DNA of 64,000 bases. Origin: Toxonevra muliebris (lineage: Eukaryota > Arthropoda > Insecta > Diptera > Pallopteridae). Shown piece after piece: positions 1 to 11,578 of the stretch (positions within the stretch are counted from its first letter, which is position 1; each line of letters begins with the position of its first letter). The stretch covers positions 150,864,998 to 150,928,997 of the forward strand of contig OY829326.1 in the NCBI GenBank assembly GCA_963691655.1. The letters are read 5' to 3'. The notes beneath the pieces are model-generated. The model was not told the origin of the DNA. It was given only the letters and a program-made list of their open reading frames with translations, and ran no database searches. The position numbers were made by a program, and so were the translations under genes.

Positions 1-690
1 GTCTCCTTGAGACAAAAACATCGATATATCATACTTTAAGATCCGACTATAAATGCCGAATGTATGACGAATTTAAAAAGACGATCCCTACGTTCGGTAA
101 TAAAAAAATAATAAATTTGTTTAAAATACTTCTGCTCGAAATATCAAAAAAAATTTTTAGCAAAAGTTTAATAATTATTTAGTAGCTTTGATTTTCTGGC
201 ATAAGGGTGGTGCATTTGGGTGGTAGGAACTGAGATCTGATGGGTAAATACTAGAACGGGGTACTTGAGGTCAATGGCTTCAAAAAAATTGGTCTTTTTG
301 AGACAAAAACATCGATATATCATACTTTAAGATCCTACTGTAAATGCCGAAGATATAACGAAATTTAAAAAGACGATCCCTACGTTCGGTAATAAAAAAA
401 TAATAAATTTGTTTAAAATACTTCTGTTGGAAATATCGAAAACTTTTTTAGAAAAAGTTTAATAATTATTTGGGAGCTTTGATTTTCTGACATTAGGGAG
501 GTGCATTAGGGTGGTAAGAACTGAGATCTGATGGGTAAATACTAGAACGGGGTACTTGAGGTCAATGGCTTCTAAAGAAAAAAATTGGTCTCCTTGAGAC
601 AAAAACATCGATAAATCATACTTTAAGATCCAACTGTAAATGCCGAATATATAGCGAAAAATTTAAAAAGGCGACCACTACGTTCGGTAA
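1..690. repeat. Tandem repeat, ~290-bp unit, about 2.4 units seen
   Basis: Near-identical blocks beginning GAGACAAAAACATCGATA recur with unit starts near 1, 292 and 588, so the period is about 291-296 bp. Each unit carries the same internal landmarks: ACGATCCCTACGTTCGGTAA, then a T/A-rich part, then GATGGGTAAATACTAGAACG and GGTACTTGAGGTCAATGGC. The third unit loses similarity after about 690. The array runs off the left edge, so its full copy number is unknown. No coding capacity is visible. Confidence 0.9.
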
Positions 691-1510
691 AACAAATAAA
701 TTAAATTCGAAAGTGTGCGACGGATTTTTTTTTTCTAATGTACAGTCCTTCAAATACCAGGGTAGTGTAACGTCTTCGGTTTTTGAAATTGAGAACATTA
801 AGAAAGCAGGAGTCGGCATGTAGTATCCAATTTGGAACGCATTAAATAACTATCTGCGAAATAAAACTGAATATAATTAGCTCAAACCTTAAACCGTGTT
901 TACTTTACTGCTGCAAAACGTAGAACGCAATAGTACATAATATTCATGCATTATAAGTCTTCATAAAACGCTGCTGATTAATGGTGAAGAACTTGGCCAA
1001 AAACTAGTACCTATATAAGAGTGGAGTGAAAATAGTTTTTCTTTCGATCACCTAAGAAAGTTAGTGTCTGAAAAAAGTGGGTAATAATTTTTTGAATTTT
1101 TTGCCTGGGATTGAATAGGCCAAACTCAAGTACAGAAGATGTTCTTTCGATGCTGATAATGTTTTGCCAGGGTTTAAATTCAGTTCCTTAAAATAAAAAC
1201 ACCGTTTTTTAACCTTCGGATGCTGATTTTGTTTTTCAAGATTAAAGCCGTATTTTTCAAAGTTATTATATGGTTTTCCAAAGGTAAAACAAAAAAATGT
1301 TTTCCTCACATTGTTAACCTCAACTCGGTAATCTTCTTTTACTTTTATGGTACAACAACCCATGGAGGGCTTAGGCGCGCTTTTCATTTGACAACACCAA
1401 ACTGAAAAATTTACCATAATCAAAAAATTTTTAAACATTTAGTATTCATATCAAATGCTTAATTCCAGAGGGTCCAAGACAAAATTGGATTTTACCCCAC
1501 CCTAACCTAA
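691..1510. other. AT-rich spacer, nothing recognised
   Basis: No recognised gene or mobile element. A 125-codon open frame on the minus strand (1061-1438) overlaps an opposite-strand frame. It has no motif I recognise and is treated as chance. Confidence 0.5.
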
Positions 1511-2007
1511 GGGGCCGTTCACATATTATGTAACGCACGAGGGGGCAAGGGGTTCCGGCAATTTGTTACAAAGTGTTACATGAGGGAGGGAGGAGTCATC
1601 AACTGCGTTACGTAACGTCAATTTTATATTATCAAATACAGATGACTTCAAAAATTCACTAGTTTATAAAATTTACTTTCTTCCGCTGAATTCGAAAATC
1701 ATGGCTAACATTTTTTTATGGAGATATTGTAATTTTTTAAACTTTTTCAACTTTTTTATAATTAAAAATTATATCACGGGCTAGAAATGTACGGTTGTTC
1801 TTGAAACTAAATGAAAGGTATTGTGATAGGAACTGATTCAAAAGATATCGATATAAATAAGTCAAATTAAAAATACAGAAAAATTTCATAAATAAAAATT
1901 TGTTACGTTACTAGGGAGGGGGACCGCTTTGTTACAATGTGTTACGACCAGGGGCGGAGGGGTCAAAATTGGTAAAAAATTGCTTTACGTAATATGTGAA
2001 CGGTCCC
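1511..2007. mobile_element. MITE with ~28-bp terminal inverted repeats
   Basis: The left end GGGGCCGTTCACATATTATG is mirrored at the right end, where the complement of the terminus reads GGGACCGTTCACATATTACG. TAA flanks both ends (1508-1510 and 2008-2010), consistent with a TA or TAA target duplication. Subterminal regions are also inverted: GTTACAAAGTGTTAC on the left and GTTACAATGTGTTAC-type sequence on the right, each beside a G-rich block. The interior is AT-rich and non-coding. At 497 bp this is a non-autonomous DNA transposon. I cannot assign its superfamily with certainty. Confidence 0.85.
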
Positions 2008-3586
2008 TAAGTATATATATTACTCTTTGAGATTCGAAAAAGGAAATAGCTCAGAATCCTGCACAGTCAGTGCGACGATTAAATTAGGGCTGGGACGGTT
2101 GGGACCTTAACAAATACCTACAGACGATGCAAGAAATCAAAGCACTTGTTGTGAAGCCGAAATGAAGTCCAGAGAGTGATGCATGACAGACCCAATTTGA
2201 GAAGATTTATTTCGGCCCTTTATTCAACCTTTGAACTTTGGGATAAATCATATCAATTTCATAGTTTTTGATATTGTTATATCTGGTAAAGTGTTATTCA
2301 TTTAACAGGCACGTCACACCAAGATTAAAACCGCTACAAAGAATGAAATAATCTTACGATGGGATAAACGTATTAGTTAACACTAAAACGAAGCCAAAAA
2401 TTGAGAACATTGTGTTCGTTGCCGAGAATATTGAACGGCAAGAAACTGCAAGAAATTTCAAACTTGCAGCGGCTTTAAATCCATTTTAGAACCTAATCGG
2501 TGTATAATAAGCTCAATCCGATTTGGATTCCCACTTATCCATGTTTGAACTTGACAAAGACGCTTCTAATCAATCCCAGCAAAATCTCTTTTGAAGTTTG
2601 TCCTGTATAGTTTAAAGTACTTGGAATCAAATCATAAAACCATGATATTTCAAAGCATGATTGCCAAATATTCTCCCTACGGTGGGAGCTCTATAACAAT
2701 TTCAAAATTTTCATAAGGTCCCTAACTTTATTGTAGACACCACTCAAACAGTGATAATTTTATAGCACAATGTCCAATCAAATATTTCTAAATTCATGTT
2801 CTTAACTCTCTTAGGATATCAGCATACAAACTTCCTCATTTTATTTTTCAACATGGGAATTTACAGATATTTTTATTGTTTTTACAAAATTTTCCCAATG
2901 AAAAATTTGAGATACACATACATGTATGGATTATGTGCTGGAAAAATACATACTACATACCCTCAAGTGAATTGAATGTATATTTTACTTGGCATACCTA
3001 TGCAATATCCGATGCATATTTTTAAGAGTGTGCAATAAATACAAAAACGTACACCCACAGACACTGAAGCAGAAGCAGGTATACAAATGCATACACGTAG
3101 AGAGACATGTCGTAGTTGTATACTGTTTATCTTTTCAATATAAACTTCAACGGCATGTCAGTCAGCTACGGATTTTGTTACTTTTTGGAATGTCTATTCA
3201 TCTCTACGTATTTGCATTTATCTCCATGTTTTTCTCGCTCTTGCTTTTTATACAATGCTATAGCAGTTTAGTAAAATGAATGCATGATCCTATGGGATAT
3301 GGCTATAGTTATTCAATTTCGAATGTTTAGTAATAAAATAACAGCAGCTGGCAAATAAAAGCAAAGCAAGCTCGAAAGCACCAAGCAAGGAGTTTATATT
3401 CAATTTTGTTTCTAACATGCTGTTGCTGCTAGTATTTTTTGAGGCATTATATTCATGATGCAACATATAGACATATGAGTATTAAGCAAAAATGTTGCTA
3501 TTGCTAAATATTCTCTGAGGGAATTTGTTAGTAGTAGTTGCTTACTATCACTAGTTCTACTACTGTGTACAACAACAATTTCTTGA
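2008..3586. other. Non-coding spacer, nothing recognised
   Basis: AT-rich sequence without a recognisable gene or repeat. Open frames here are short and have no motif. Confidence 0.5.
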
Positions 3587-4260
3587 ATGCATGTTTGTGA
3601 TTCTTACATACTATATGTTTTATCCTTCCTCTGTCTATATCACTATGCATTCTCTTACCTCTCTCTATGTCTTCTTTTGATTTGTTTTCCTTTCCATTTC
3701 ATCACTTTACATTTCGGAAGCTGTCCAAGTGCTGTCTTTTTGTCTGTCGATTTGTTTGTTTGTTTGTTTGTCTATCTGCCTGTCTATATGTCGATCTTTC
3801 TTTACACATAGTAGCAATAGCAGCTTTCTTTCAATTCCATTGCTTACTTGTACGATTCTATTTGTTTGCTTGATGTCTATTTATCTTTTTCCGTCCGTCT
3901 ATCCATTTATACGTCTACCAGCTATACAAAGCTCGTTTTAGTTACTCTACGCTTCTCTTCTTCTTCTTCTTCTTCATTTCCTTGTCATCTCTCTTTTCCT
4001 TCTCTCTCTTGTCGTTTACTATTTTTGTTGCATTATCTTTTCAAATGGCATATTTAAGAGATATCCTCTATATTATCTTGATGAACATATTTGTACTATT
4101 TCTCGTTTTTTTCTTTGTATTCTTTTTAATTTTAGATTCTCATCATTCGCTAATATTAAATTCATTTGCTCAACTGGCATTTCCTGACAATTCTCTACTC
4201 TAACTCATCTCTCAGCTCAGCTCATCTTATCTTGATTTCTATTTTACTATGATTTTTCCT
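3587..4260. repeat. Pyrimidine-rich low-complexity tract
   Basis: The plus strand is strongly biased to C and T, with TTTG, TCTG and TTC simple repeats (for example near 3750-3790 and 3955-3980). The bias opens several overlapping hydrophobic frames in all three plus-strand phases, which is a composition effect and not evidence of genes. Confidence 0.7.
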
Positions 4261-4424
4261 CATTTCGTTATCCTTTGACTTTTATTCCAATGTAAAATTT
4301 CATGTCTGAGTATTTTTTCTTCATATGTGTGCGTGTTTGTGTGCACTTTACATTTATTGTTAGTTCTATGCTCAAATTAAATCTTGCTTTGGAAATTGCA
4401 TTTGCATATGAAATAAATCTCCAT

Positions 4425-4448
4425 ATGTGTGTGTGTGTGTGTGTGTGC
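4425..4448. repeat. (TG)n microsatellite
   Basis: About twelve consecutive TG dinucleotides, preceded by CCATA. Confidence 0.9.
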
Positions 4449-4929
4449 AAAATAAATAAATACTTTATGGTTCTGTAATTGACAGTTGACAAAATAAAGT
4501 AAATCGATGAAATTGAAATTGACTGCATTACTTAAGAGATTATTATTTTTTTCTGCTTTTTTTTCGATATCAAAGTAAAGCACAATTGTTGAATTACGCA
4601 ATCTTCTCATGACGTACTGGATTTTTAATACCTTGTTTAAGATTATTAAAAAAAAAAAATCAAAATTTATGAACTATTTTATTTGTTCATAAGTGGAATG
4701 AAAGCTTGAAAGTTTCATGCTGTAATCTTAAATAAAATTTCAATTGTTTTTGATACATGTATAGAAAAAAATGATCTCTGACTCTAGCTTGTTTTGCCTG
4801 CACTTACTACATGGAAAAAAATTTAATATATTTTCATAGTGGGCATTTCGCTGTTGGTGAAAAGGTTTACTAGAATTCTATAGCTCATCGCTTGAGATAA
4901 TTTTCCGTACAAAAAAAAAAATAATACTA

Positions 4930-5820
4930 AAATCACTTTTAATGAAGAGAAAAAAAGACCGATAAAAGGGAATGAGGTTTGGGAGCGATAGAAAAAGAAC
5001 GAGGAAAGCGCGGAGTGGAGAGAAAACATCGACGGGAAATAAAAAAGAAGGAGAGAGAGAAAAGAGTTGGAAAAGAAAGGGAGGTGAAGAACAATACTAA
5101 TTGCTGGGAAATAGAGAGAGGCAGAGCAGAATCGGAGTGGAAGAAGAAGGAAAGAGGTAAAATGATAGAGACGGAGAAATAGGTAAAATAAAGAAAGATA
5201 TGAAGAGAATACGAGAGAATTGTGTTAGCAAGAAAGGAGGGGGAGATAGGGGCAATAGACAGAGAAAGAATAGAGGGGAGAAAAAGAAAATGGGGTGGGG
5301 GGTGAAAAGAGAACAGTGGATAAAAAATAGCAGATGAGAAAAATGGAAAACAGAGAGAAAAAAAAGAGGAAAAAGAAAGAAAACAAATGTGGGTGAATAG
5401 GGAAGAGGTAGAAAATATGGGGCAGAGAAAGAGGGAAACAAAAAATGAGAATAATAAGAGTAAGACAAGGTGAGAGTGGGACGATAAGAAAAGGCAAAAG
5501 GGGGAGATAAGAAAAGGTAAAAGTAAGGGAAGGAGATAGAGTCGAAAACGAATTCAAGAGGAGGTCGTGAAATAGAGAGATAAATGCAGAGCGAAAAATA
5601 GTAGAAAAAATTAGCATTCCTAAAAATTGAGAAATACCACAGAGATAGTGATAGAGGTAAGAGAAAAGCGGTGATTAGAATTGTTGCGGGTACAGACGGT
5701 AGAGTTAAGACCGAAAGATTAGAGAGAAGGGAAAGGTAAAATGGCGAGAAGACAGAGGATAGAGTGGAAATAACTGAATAGAAAAAGAGAAGAGAGAGAG
5801 AAGGGAAAAGGACAAAATGA
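4930..5820. repeat. ~890-bp polypurine (G+A) tract
   Basis: The plus strand is overwhelmingly A and G with few pyrimidines for nearly 900 bp, with irregular AGAGAG, GGAAAG and GGGG clusters and no fixed period. Long minus-strand open frames (5097-5468 and 5225-5617) rich in F, L, S and P follow directly from this bias. The polypyrimidine tract at 44290-45830 has the same composition in reverse orientation and may be an inverted relative. Confidence 0.85.
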
Positions 5821-7190
5821 AAAACGGAATCTTGTCCCTATATTTTTTCCACGGTTTTTTAAATTTTTAAGTCAATTTTTAAGGTAGGGATTTATTATCG
5901 AATGGTTAACTAATCTGATTCAATCAATGCATAATCAACGTATATTTCGATCCAGTAATTTTCATATCGTTTGTGTTATTTATTAACGAATTTTTGATCG
6001 ATACGAAAATGTATGAATCCAATTTACAAAATTATTTAAACTGAGGCTCCATCCATAAAGAAATTTCTGTGATGTACCTTAGAAGGTTTAATAATAAGTA
6101 TTTGACCACAGTCTAATCATCAACATTAATGAGTTTTCTTGGACCAAAAATTTTCACTTTCCATAAATTTTTAAATAGAACGAACCTGCAAAAGAAGAAA
6201 AATTTTACTTAATAAAGATTTAATCATTGTATAAATAAAAAAGCAATGGCTTATACAAAAAACATAATCTAAACTTCATCTGTTTCTATTTTTGTTAAAA
6301 TTTCTAAAAATAATAGCATACAATTTGGGATCATGCCTTGCAGCAAGTAAAACTATAACAACGAAACGTTTGTGTGTGTGAAGAAAAGCCATAAATTAAT
6401 TTTTTATAAAAATCGTTACATGAACGTAGTCATGCGTATATGTGTATACGTACATACATAAACATTAATACATACACATGTCAATGAGCTTCATGTGTGC
6501 ATACAGAAAAACTATTTTTTAGAGTATTAAAAATTTTTGAAATCACTGTAGCATCGCGTGCTATTTCCATGCAGACAAAAAAGGTCTAGCTCAACAAATA
6601 TAAAATTTATTTCTTTACATAGTTTCACTTTTACTTATTTAAAACTTTAAAATCTTTTTCAAAAACCAAATAAAATTCTAATTCGGTTTTATTATTGTAA
6701 GTTTTGAGAGAAGGTCCAAAAAAAAAATGTATATTTGAATGAATGGAATTTCCGTTCTGAAAATCCCAAAAGTCAACATTTATTTCATTCAATTCATGCC
6801 ATCCACAATTAGTAAAGCCTGCATCGCCAACGCTAACGTCAAAGCAAAAGCCCTTCGTAGGTTGTACCCTACTATAACAAAAGTGTCTAATTGTAAGAAA
6901 ATATTTCATTTAAATGAAAATTAATGATATTGCGTAATTCGCTGCAAATGAGCTTAATTTTAAATAAAGACGAAAGAAGAAAGGAAAACATTTTTTTTTT
7001 TTTTTTTTTGTTTTGCGTTTTTGAAATGATTAAAATAGTCCGACAATAACGACGACGACAACGCAGTCGAAAGCAATTGAAACGCAAAAGTTTTTAACTA
7101 CTCGATTATATGTATGTAAGCAAAATGACAATAAATGTAGAAGACATTGAAACAAGAAGTTCAAGAAGAAATTGTCGAAGAATTGTAAAA
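5821..7190. other. AT-rich spacer, nothing recognised
   Basis: Contains short TATG/CATA-type and poly-T stretches (for example T-run near 6991-7009). No gene or mobile element recognised. Confidence 0.5.
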
Positions 7191-8590
7191 CAGAGACGGA
7201 TCTATGACTTGGGTTTGGGGGGTCGGACCGAAATTCGCATCTAATTTAATAACAAACTTGATACCAAAATTCAGGTTAAATTTTGACAGCATTCAGATGG
7301 AATTCCTACAAAAAAATTTACGAAAACTGAAACCGAAATTTAAAACAAAACTTATACTAACAACGGTAACAATATTGTGGAAAAAATTCAAACCAAATTT
7401 AAGTCAAAAATTAGAGAAAAGCTCTGACCAAATAAAAACAAAATTCAAAGCAGATTCTGACTAAAGATAAGCCCAAATTGAGACAAAAACTCGAACCAAA
7501 CTCAAACTAAAAATAAAAGAAAATTCAAACCAATTTTATACTAAAATTCAAACCAACATTAAGACCAAATACAGACCATAACTCAGACCAAAATTAATGC
7601 TAAATTTTACACCAAAATTCAAACTAACTTCGAGCCAAAAATCAGACTCAAATTCAGACCAAAAATCAGATTCAAGTTTTAACAAGAATTCTGTCTGTTT
7701 AATGTAAAAGAAATCTCTGACAAAAACTCAGATCAAATTTTTTCGAAAAAACAAAAACAAAATTCAGACTGAAAGTCAAAATAATACAAAATAATCCTAC
7801 AAAATTTAAGCAAAAAATCTGTCAAAAGCTCTGGCCAAATTTTGAACCAACAATCAAGTCAAACCTCTGATCAAATTCAGAATGAAGTTCGGAACAAATT
7901 TAGGACAGAATTCAGACCAAATTGAGAGCCAATCTCGGACTCAATTGAAACCATAAGTAAAACCGAATTCAAATAAATTTCATACAAAAACGCAAACCAA
8001 AATTAACGACAAAGCTCAGAGCAAAATTTAACTAAATTTAGGCCAAAAGCTTAAACAAAAATCCAGAGTTCAAATCAAATCAAATATTTAGATCAAATTT
8101 TGACCAAAAATCAGAAAAAAAATCAGTCTAAAACTTAGGCAAAATTCAGACTAAATGTCAGATGAAGGCATTGAGTTGAGGCCAAATACATACAAAAAAT
8201 AAGACCAAATTCAATCCTAAAATAAACCCAAAATTAATGACAAATTCAGGCCGAAATTCAGATAAAAGTTAAACTGAATTCAAAACACAAAACTCTAATC
8301 GAAATTCAGCAAATTCAGAGCAAACACCAGACCGATATTCAAACTAAAAATCAGGCAGATATTTAGACCAAAAATTCAGACCAAAGATCAAAACTCTGTT
8401 CCAAAATCAAGCCAATATTCAAACCAAAAATCAGATCGTAATTGACACCAATATTCCGACCACAACTTATATCATAAGCTAGACCAACAGTCAGACCAAA
8501 ATTCAAACTACAGGCGACCAAAAATTAGAACAAAAAATGTCAAAACTCAGACCTAAAAACAGGACAAAAACTAGACCAAAATCATTATCA
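7191..8590. repeat. Degenerate short-motif satellite (AATTCAGACCAAA type)
   Basis: For about 1.35 kb variants of AAATTCAGACCAAA recur every 12-30 bases with point changes and small indels, all in one orientation. A terminus-like sequence, CAGAGACGGATC, sits at 7191 just before the array. It resembles the hAT-type ends at 51689 and 59894 (CAG-x-GGCGGAT), so the array may have grown inside a non-autonomous transposon, but no matching right end was found. The open frame 7204-7464 lies inside the repeat and is not considered a gene. Confidence 0.85.
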
Positions 8591-10360
8591 AACTGAAAAA
8601 GTAAAGTAAGTAGTATCGTGTAGTCTAAATGTAAGTAATAAACAGTAGATTTCAAGAAAGAGTAGTAGTCAATATGCAGTAGACTCTTCCTTTTCGATTC
8701 GCCACTGGCAGCAGCAAAAGAATTAGAAGGAGAAAAAAAAATCACCCAAGAATAAAAAACTCTTCCATCTCATTATGAAGAAATTTCATTTATATTACTA
8801 ACGAGCGCAATTAATGCCGCCTTTCAACTACTACTACTAGTGCTGGCTGTTGCTGCTATGACTGCCTGCTGTTGCTGCCTGCTTCCTCTCAGCCAACAAG
8901 TATGTGAGATATAAAAAGCGCCTACAAGTATGCTACTTATTTTTTTACGCTTAACTTGCGGGTGTCTTCTTCTTAAAGTATAAAGTTAAATAGAGAGGCA
9001 ACAGGAGAAGAAATCGAAAGGACAAACGAGAGGAAAAGAATGAGTGCGGTAAGGGGCAGAGGCGGAATAGTGAAAAAAGCAACATCGGAAGCTGAATAAG
9101 AAATCATAGTAACACAAGAAAACGCAAAACAGCAATAAGAATTTTTCATTTGTGAAATAATTAACAAACAATTTACATTATTTCATTACGACAGACGAAA
9201 AGCAAATGAATACCGTGGCAATTGAAAATGTCATTTTGTTTTATTTTATAAATTTATTTTTTTCAAGTTATCTAGAATTTTAGTTTTATTTCCGTTTGTT
9301 TTATTTTTATATCCGTTTTGATTATTATTGTACACCCTCTCTCGAGTGTTAAAATGTTATGCGCGCATTTGTTGATTTGAATTGACATAATTTTATAAAT
9401 TTTGTAAGCACAGCAAAATCAAAAGTTTTGCTTTAAGATATTGAAAGATTTTCTTTATGTGCTCGCCTGTCACTTACGTGTGAGTGAACAAAAATTGTCA
9501 ATAGCCATTATGGGGTAATGTTGTTTTGTTGTTTGTTTTACAAGGAGGTGGAGGCAGGGCAGAGTCGCATGACAGCAAGAAGAGTTACATGACATCGGAA
9601 GTACACAGCAAGCAAATAATGAGAAATGACAGTTCAGTTTAGTTAAATGAAAATTAACAGTTTATGCGGAAAATTAAATTATTGTGGCATAAAAAGGGGA
9701 TGAGAGAGGAAGAGAGGGGGTATTACGAGGAGGATGGTAAAGGCAGCTCTCATTTTTTCTAAGTCAAATACGCTTTAAAGATTTATTATTAATTATATAT
9801 GTCAATTTAAAATAATCGCTTACATTTGCATGTGTCACACACACTGCTGCTAATTATACAATATATAATTATAGCCCGATAGAACTTTAAATTAAAAGAG
9901 AGAATATTCATGTTATGCATATTTTTAAATAACTCAACCATATGGCCATCGCCGGCTGCTCTTAAACTGAACTTAAAACAATTGAACAGAGATATTTTTA
10001 TTTATTTCTTTGAAGGATAAGACTTTAGTGTAGATGTGGGTGAAAAATATATCAATAGTTGTAGGAAATGGTTTTCTAACGATTTTGGTAGGCTAATAAT
10101 TTGTAACAGAGCTCCCAAAAATTATTCGTTTTTGATCATTGGTCTATAGTCATTGAGTTAATACTAGTTACATCGTTGGGCGAAAGAAATTACGCACTCT
10201 CACTCAATCTAGTCCTAATTAATTTTTGGACAGTGACGAAGAATAGGTTACTATGCTTCTTTGGTATCACAGTTATTAGAGCTCTGCATGAGTCGTTTTT
10301 TAAACAAGACCAAAGTTTTTAGAACCCCGTGTACAAAGGACACAAGGTAAAGTCTGCGAC
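8591..10360. other. Non-coding spacer with purine-rich patch
   Basis: Mostly AT-rich and unassigned. A short purine-rich patch around 8985-9130 resembles the 4930-5820 tract in composition. TTGCTG/CTG-type trinucleotide runs occur near 8835-8885. No gene recognised. Confidence 0.5.
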
Positions 10361-10369
10361 TGTCTCACA

Positions 10370-10500
10370 AGCAGGCAAACTAGCTGGGTCATGTTGAGCG
10401 AATGGAAGAGAACACTCCGCCTATTCTATTTAATTTGTTCGAACCACTGTGGTAGACGATCTAATCTCAGTTGAGAAGACAAGGTTCCGAAGGACCTAAC
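10370..10500 (+). pseudogene. Short LINE reverse-transcriptase C-terminal relic
   Basis: One frame reads LGHVERMEENTPP after a stop codon, which resembles the post-RT region (W-L-G-H-V-x-R-M) near the C terminus of many insect non-LTR retrotransposon ORF2 proteins. Only a few dozen codons are recognisable and no flanking duplication was seen. Assignment rests on that one motif. Confidence 0.4.
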
Positions 10501-10638
10501 TGGATCGGATGTAGTGCCAACTAAGTAAGTAAGTGAGTAAGCAGAACCGCAAAGTGCTTCGTAAGATAATCTAACAAGAAATCAGCGGAATTTCTTTTGA
10601 AACTGAGATTACTGGGGGGTGTCATCACAAGGCACAAC

Positions 10639-10735
10639 CAGAGTTGGGTAGTAATGATTCCTTTAGGAATTCAATTCCATCTCCATTCCAATTACAAGGA
10701 ATTGTAATTGGTACTTTATTGTTTTCAATTTCTTA
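10639..10735. mobile_element. Possible hAT-type transposon end
   Basis: The stretch starting CAGAGTTGGGTAGTAATG looks like a hAT terminus and is followed by AATTCC/GGAATT-rich subterminal sequence. It stops where the truncated Tc1-like copy begins. No partner end or 8-bp duplication was found. Confidence 0.3.
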
Positions 10736-11412
10736 GTAATGTAGTAATTTTTTCAAACATTCTTTGATGTATATTTCGGTATTTATAGAGCCCACTGTTA
10801 CAAATGACTTGCTTCTTTTGCCGCAACTGCATATAGCTTGCCATACCAGGAGTTTTTTAGGAAATTTTGTCTGCTTTTGGATTCTAAATTGTTCTTCGAC
10901 ATTTCCTCGAGCATCAGCAACATAAAAATTTTGACCCGGAAGCTGCGAAAAATCTGCCAGTACATACGTTTCGTCGTCCATTATACAACATGAATATTTT
11001 TGTATGAAATTCGATTTTAATTTCCGAGCCCTACTTTTGGCGTCTAAATTTTTTGCAGCATTCCTGTCTGAAACTTTTTGGACTTTGTATGTTTTCAAGC
11101 CTGCATTGGCTTTAACTTTTCGCATCAAATAGTCAGAGCACTGTGCTAACCGGGCAGCTTTTCTACCAGATGTATTTGGAGATCTTTTCAATATGCTTTC
11201 CATTTTCTTGGCTTTTCCAATATCATGTGTTCCTTGTTTTCTTCCCGAACCAGGTTTCCTATCGATGGTCAAATTCTCTCAAACTGTTTAATAACATTGG
11301 AAACAGTTTGACGGTAGACCTTTAATTCTTTGGCCGATTTTGTGTAGGACCAATTTGGATTTTTTTGAAAATTTTTAATAATTTTAAGACGTACTTCTTT
11401 TTCTTCACTCAT
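10733..11412 (-). pseudogene. Tc1-like transposase pseudogene (copy 1)
   Basis: A transposase would bind its terminal repeats through the N-terminal HTH domains and cut and join DNA through a DDE core. Here the HTH, the GSGRK AT-hook-like linker and the first catalytic Asp region are readable over about 225 codons, but a frameshift near codon 45 and loss of the C-terminal third remove activity. The closest relative in this window is the 24546-25295 copy, with long stretches identical or nearly so, such as KSRARKLKSNFIQKYSCC. Confidence 0.8.
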
Positions 11413-11578
11413 TTTGATCAAACTCACAATAAATCAACATGTTTGGAATTAAAAATAACAACTGACATATTTTTCAAAGATAACTAGATCAAAGAAATTT
11501 TTAAATTTTACACCCAAATAAAATTTTTAAGTAAAACGTGTGTTATGATTTTTTCAATCTCACTCCTTATTTTAGAGA
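10733..11578 (-). mobile_element. Tc1-like transposon copy 1, missing its 3' end
   Basis: The minus strand encodes a damaged Tc1/mariner-superfamily transposase starting at an ATG at 11412. An N-terminal helix-turn-helix segment (KELKVYRQTVSNVIKQF) is separated from the rest by a frameshift near 11275. The main frame (11272-10733) has the GSGRKQG linker and the first catalytic aspartate region (CCIMDDETYVLADF), and continues into KKLLVWQAICSCG. The frame then ends, so the second D and the E are lost. The single terminal repeat present (about 11552-11577) matches that of the copy at 25420-25450. This copy keeps the middle of the protein that copy 2 lacks. Confidence 0.85.

Noticed and set aside
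1061..1438. 125-codon minus-strand frame with several Cys pairs
   Set aside because: Considered as a THAP- or zinc-finger-like peptide, but the Cys/His spacing fits none, and it overlaps an opposite-strand frame.
5097..5617. Two 120-130-codon minus-strand frames rich in F, L, S and P
   Set aside because: They arise from the polypurine bias, which removes stop codons from the pyrimidine strand.
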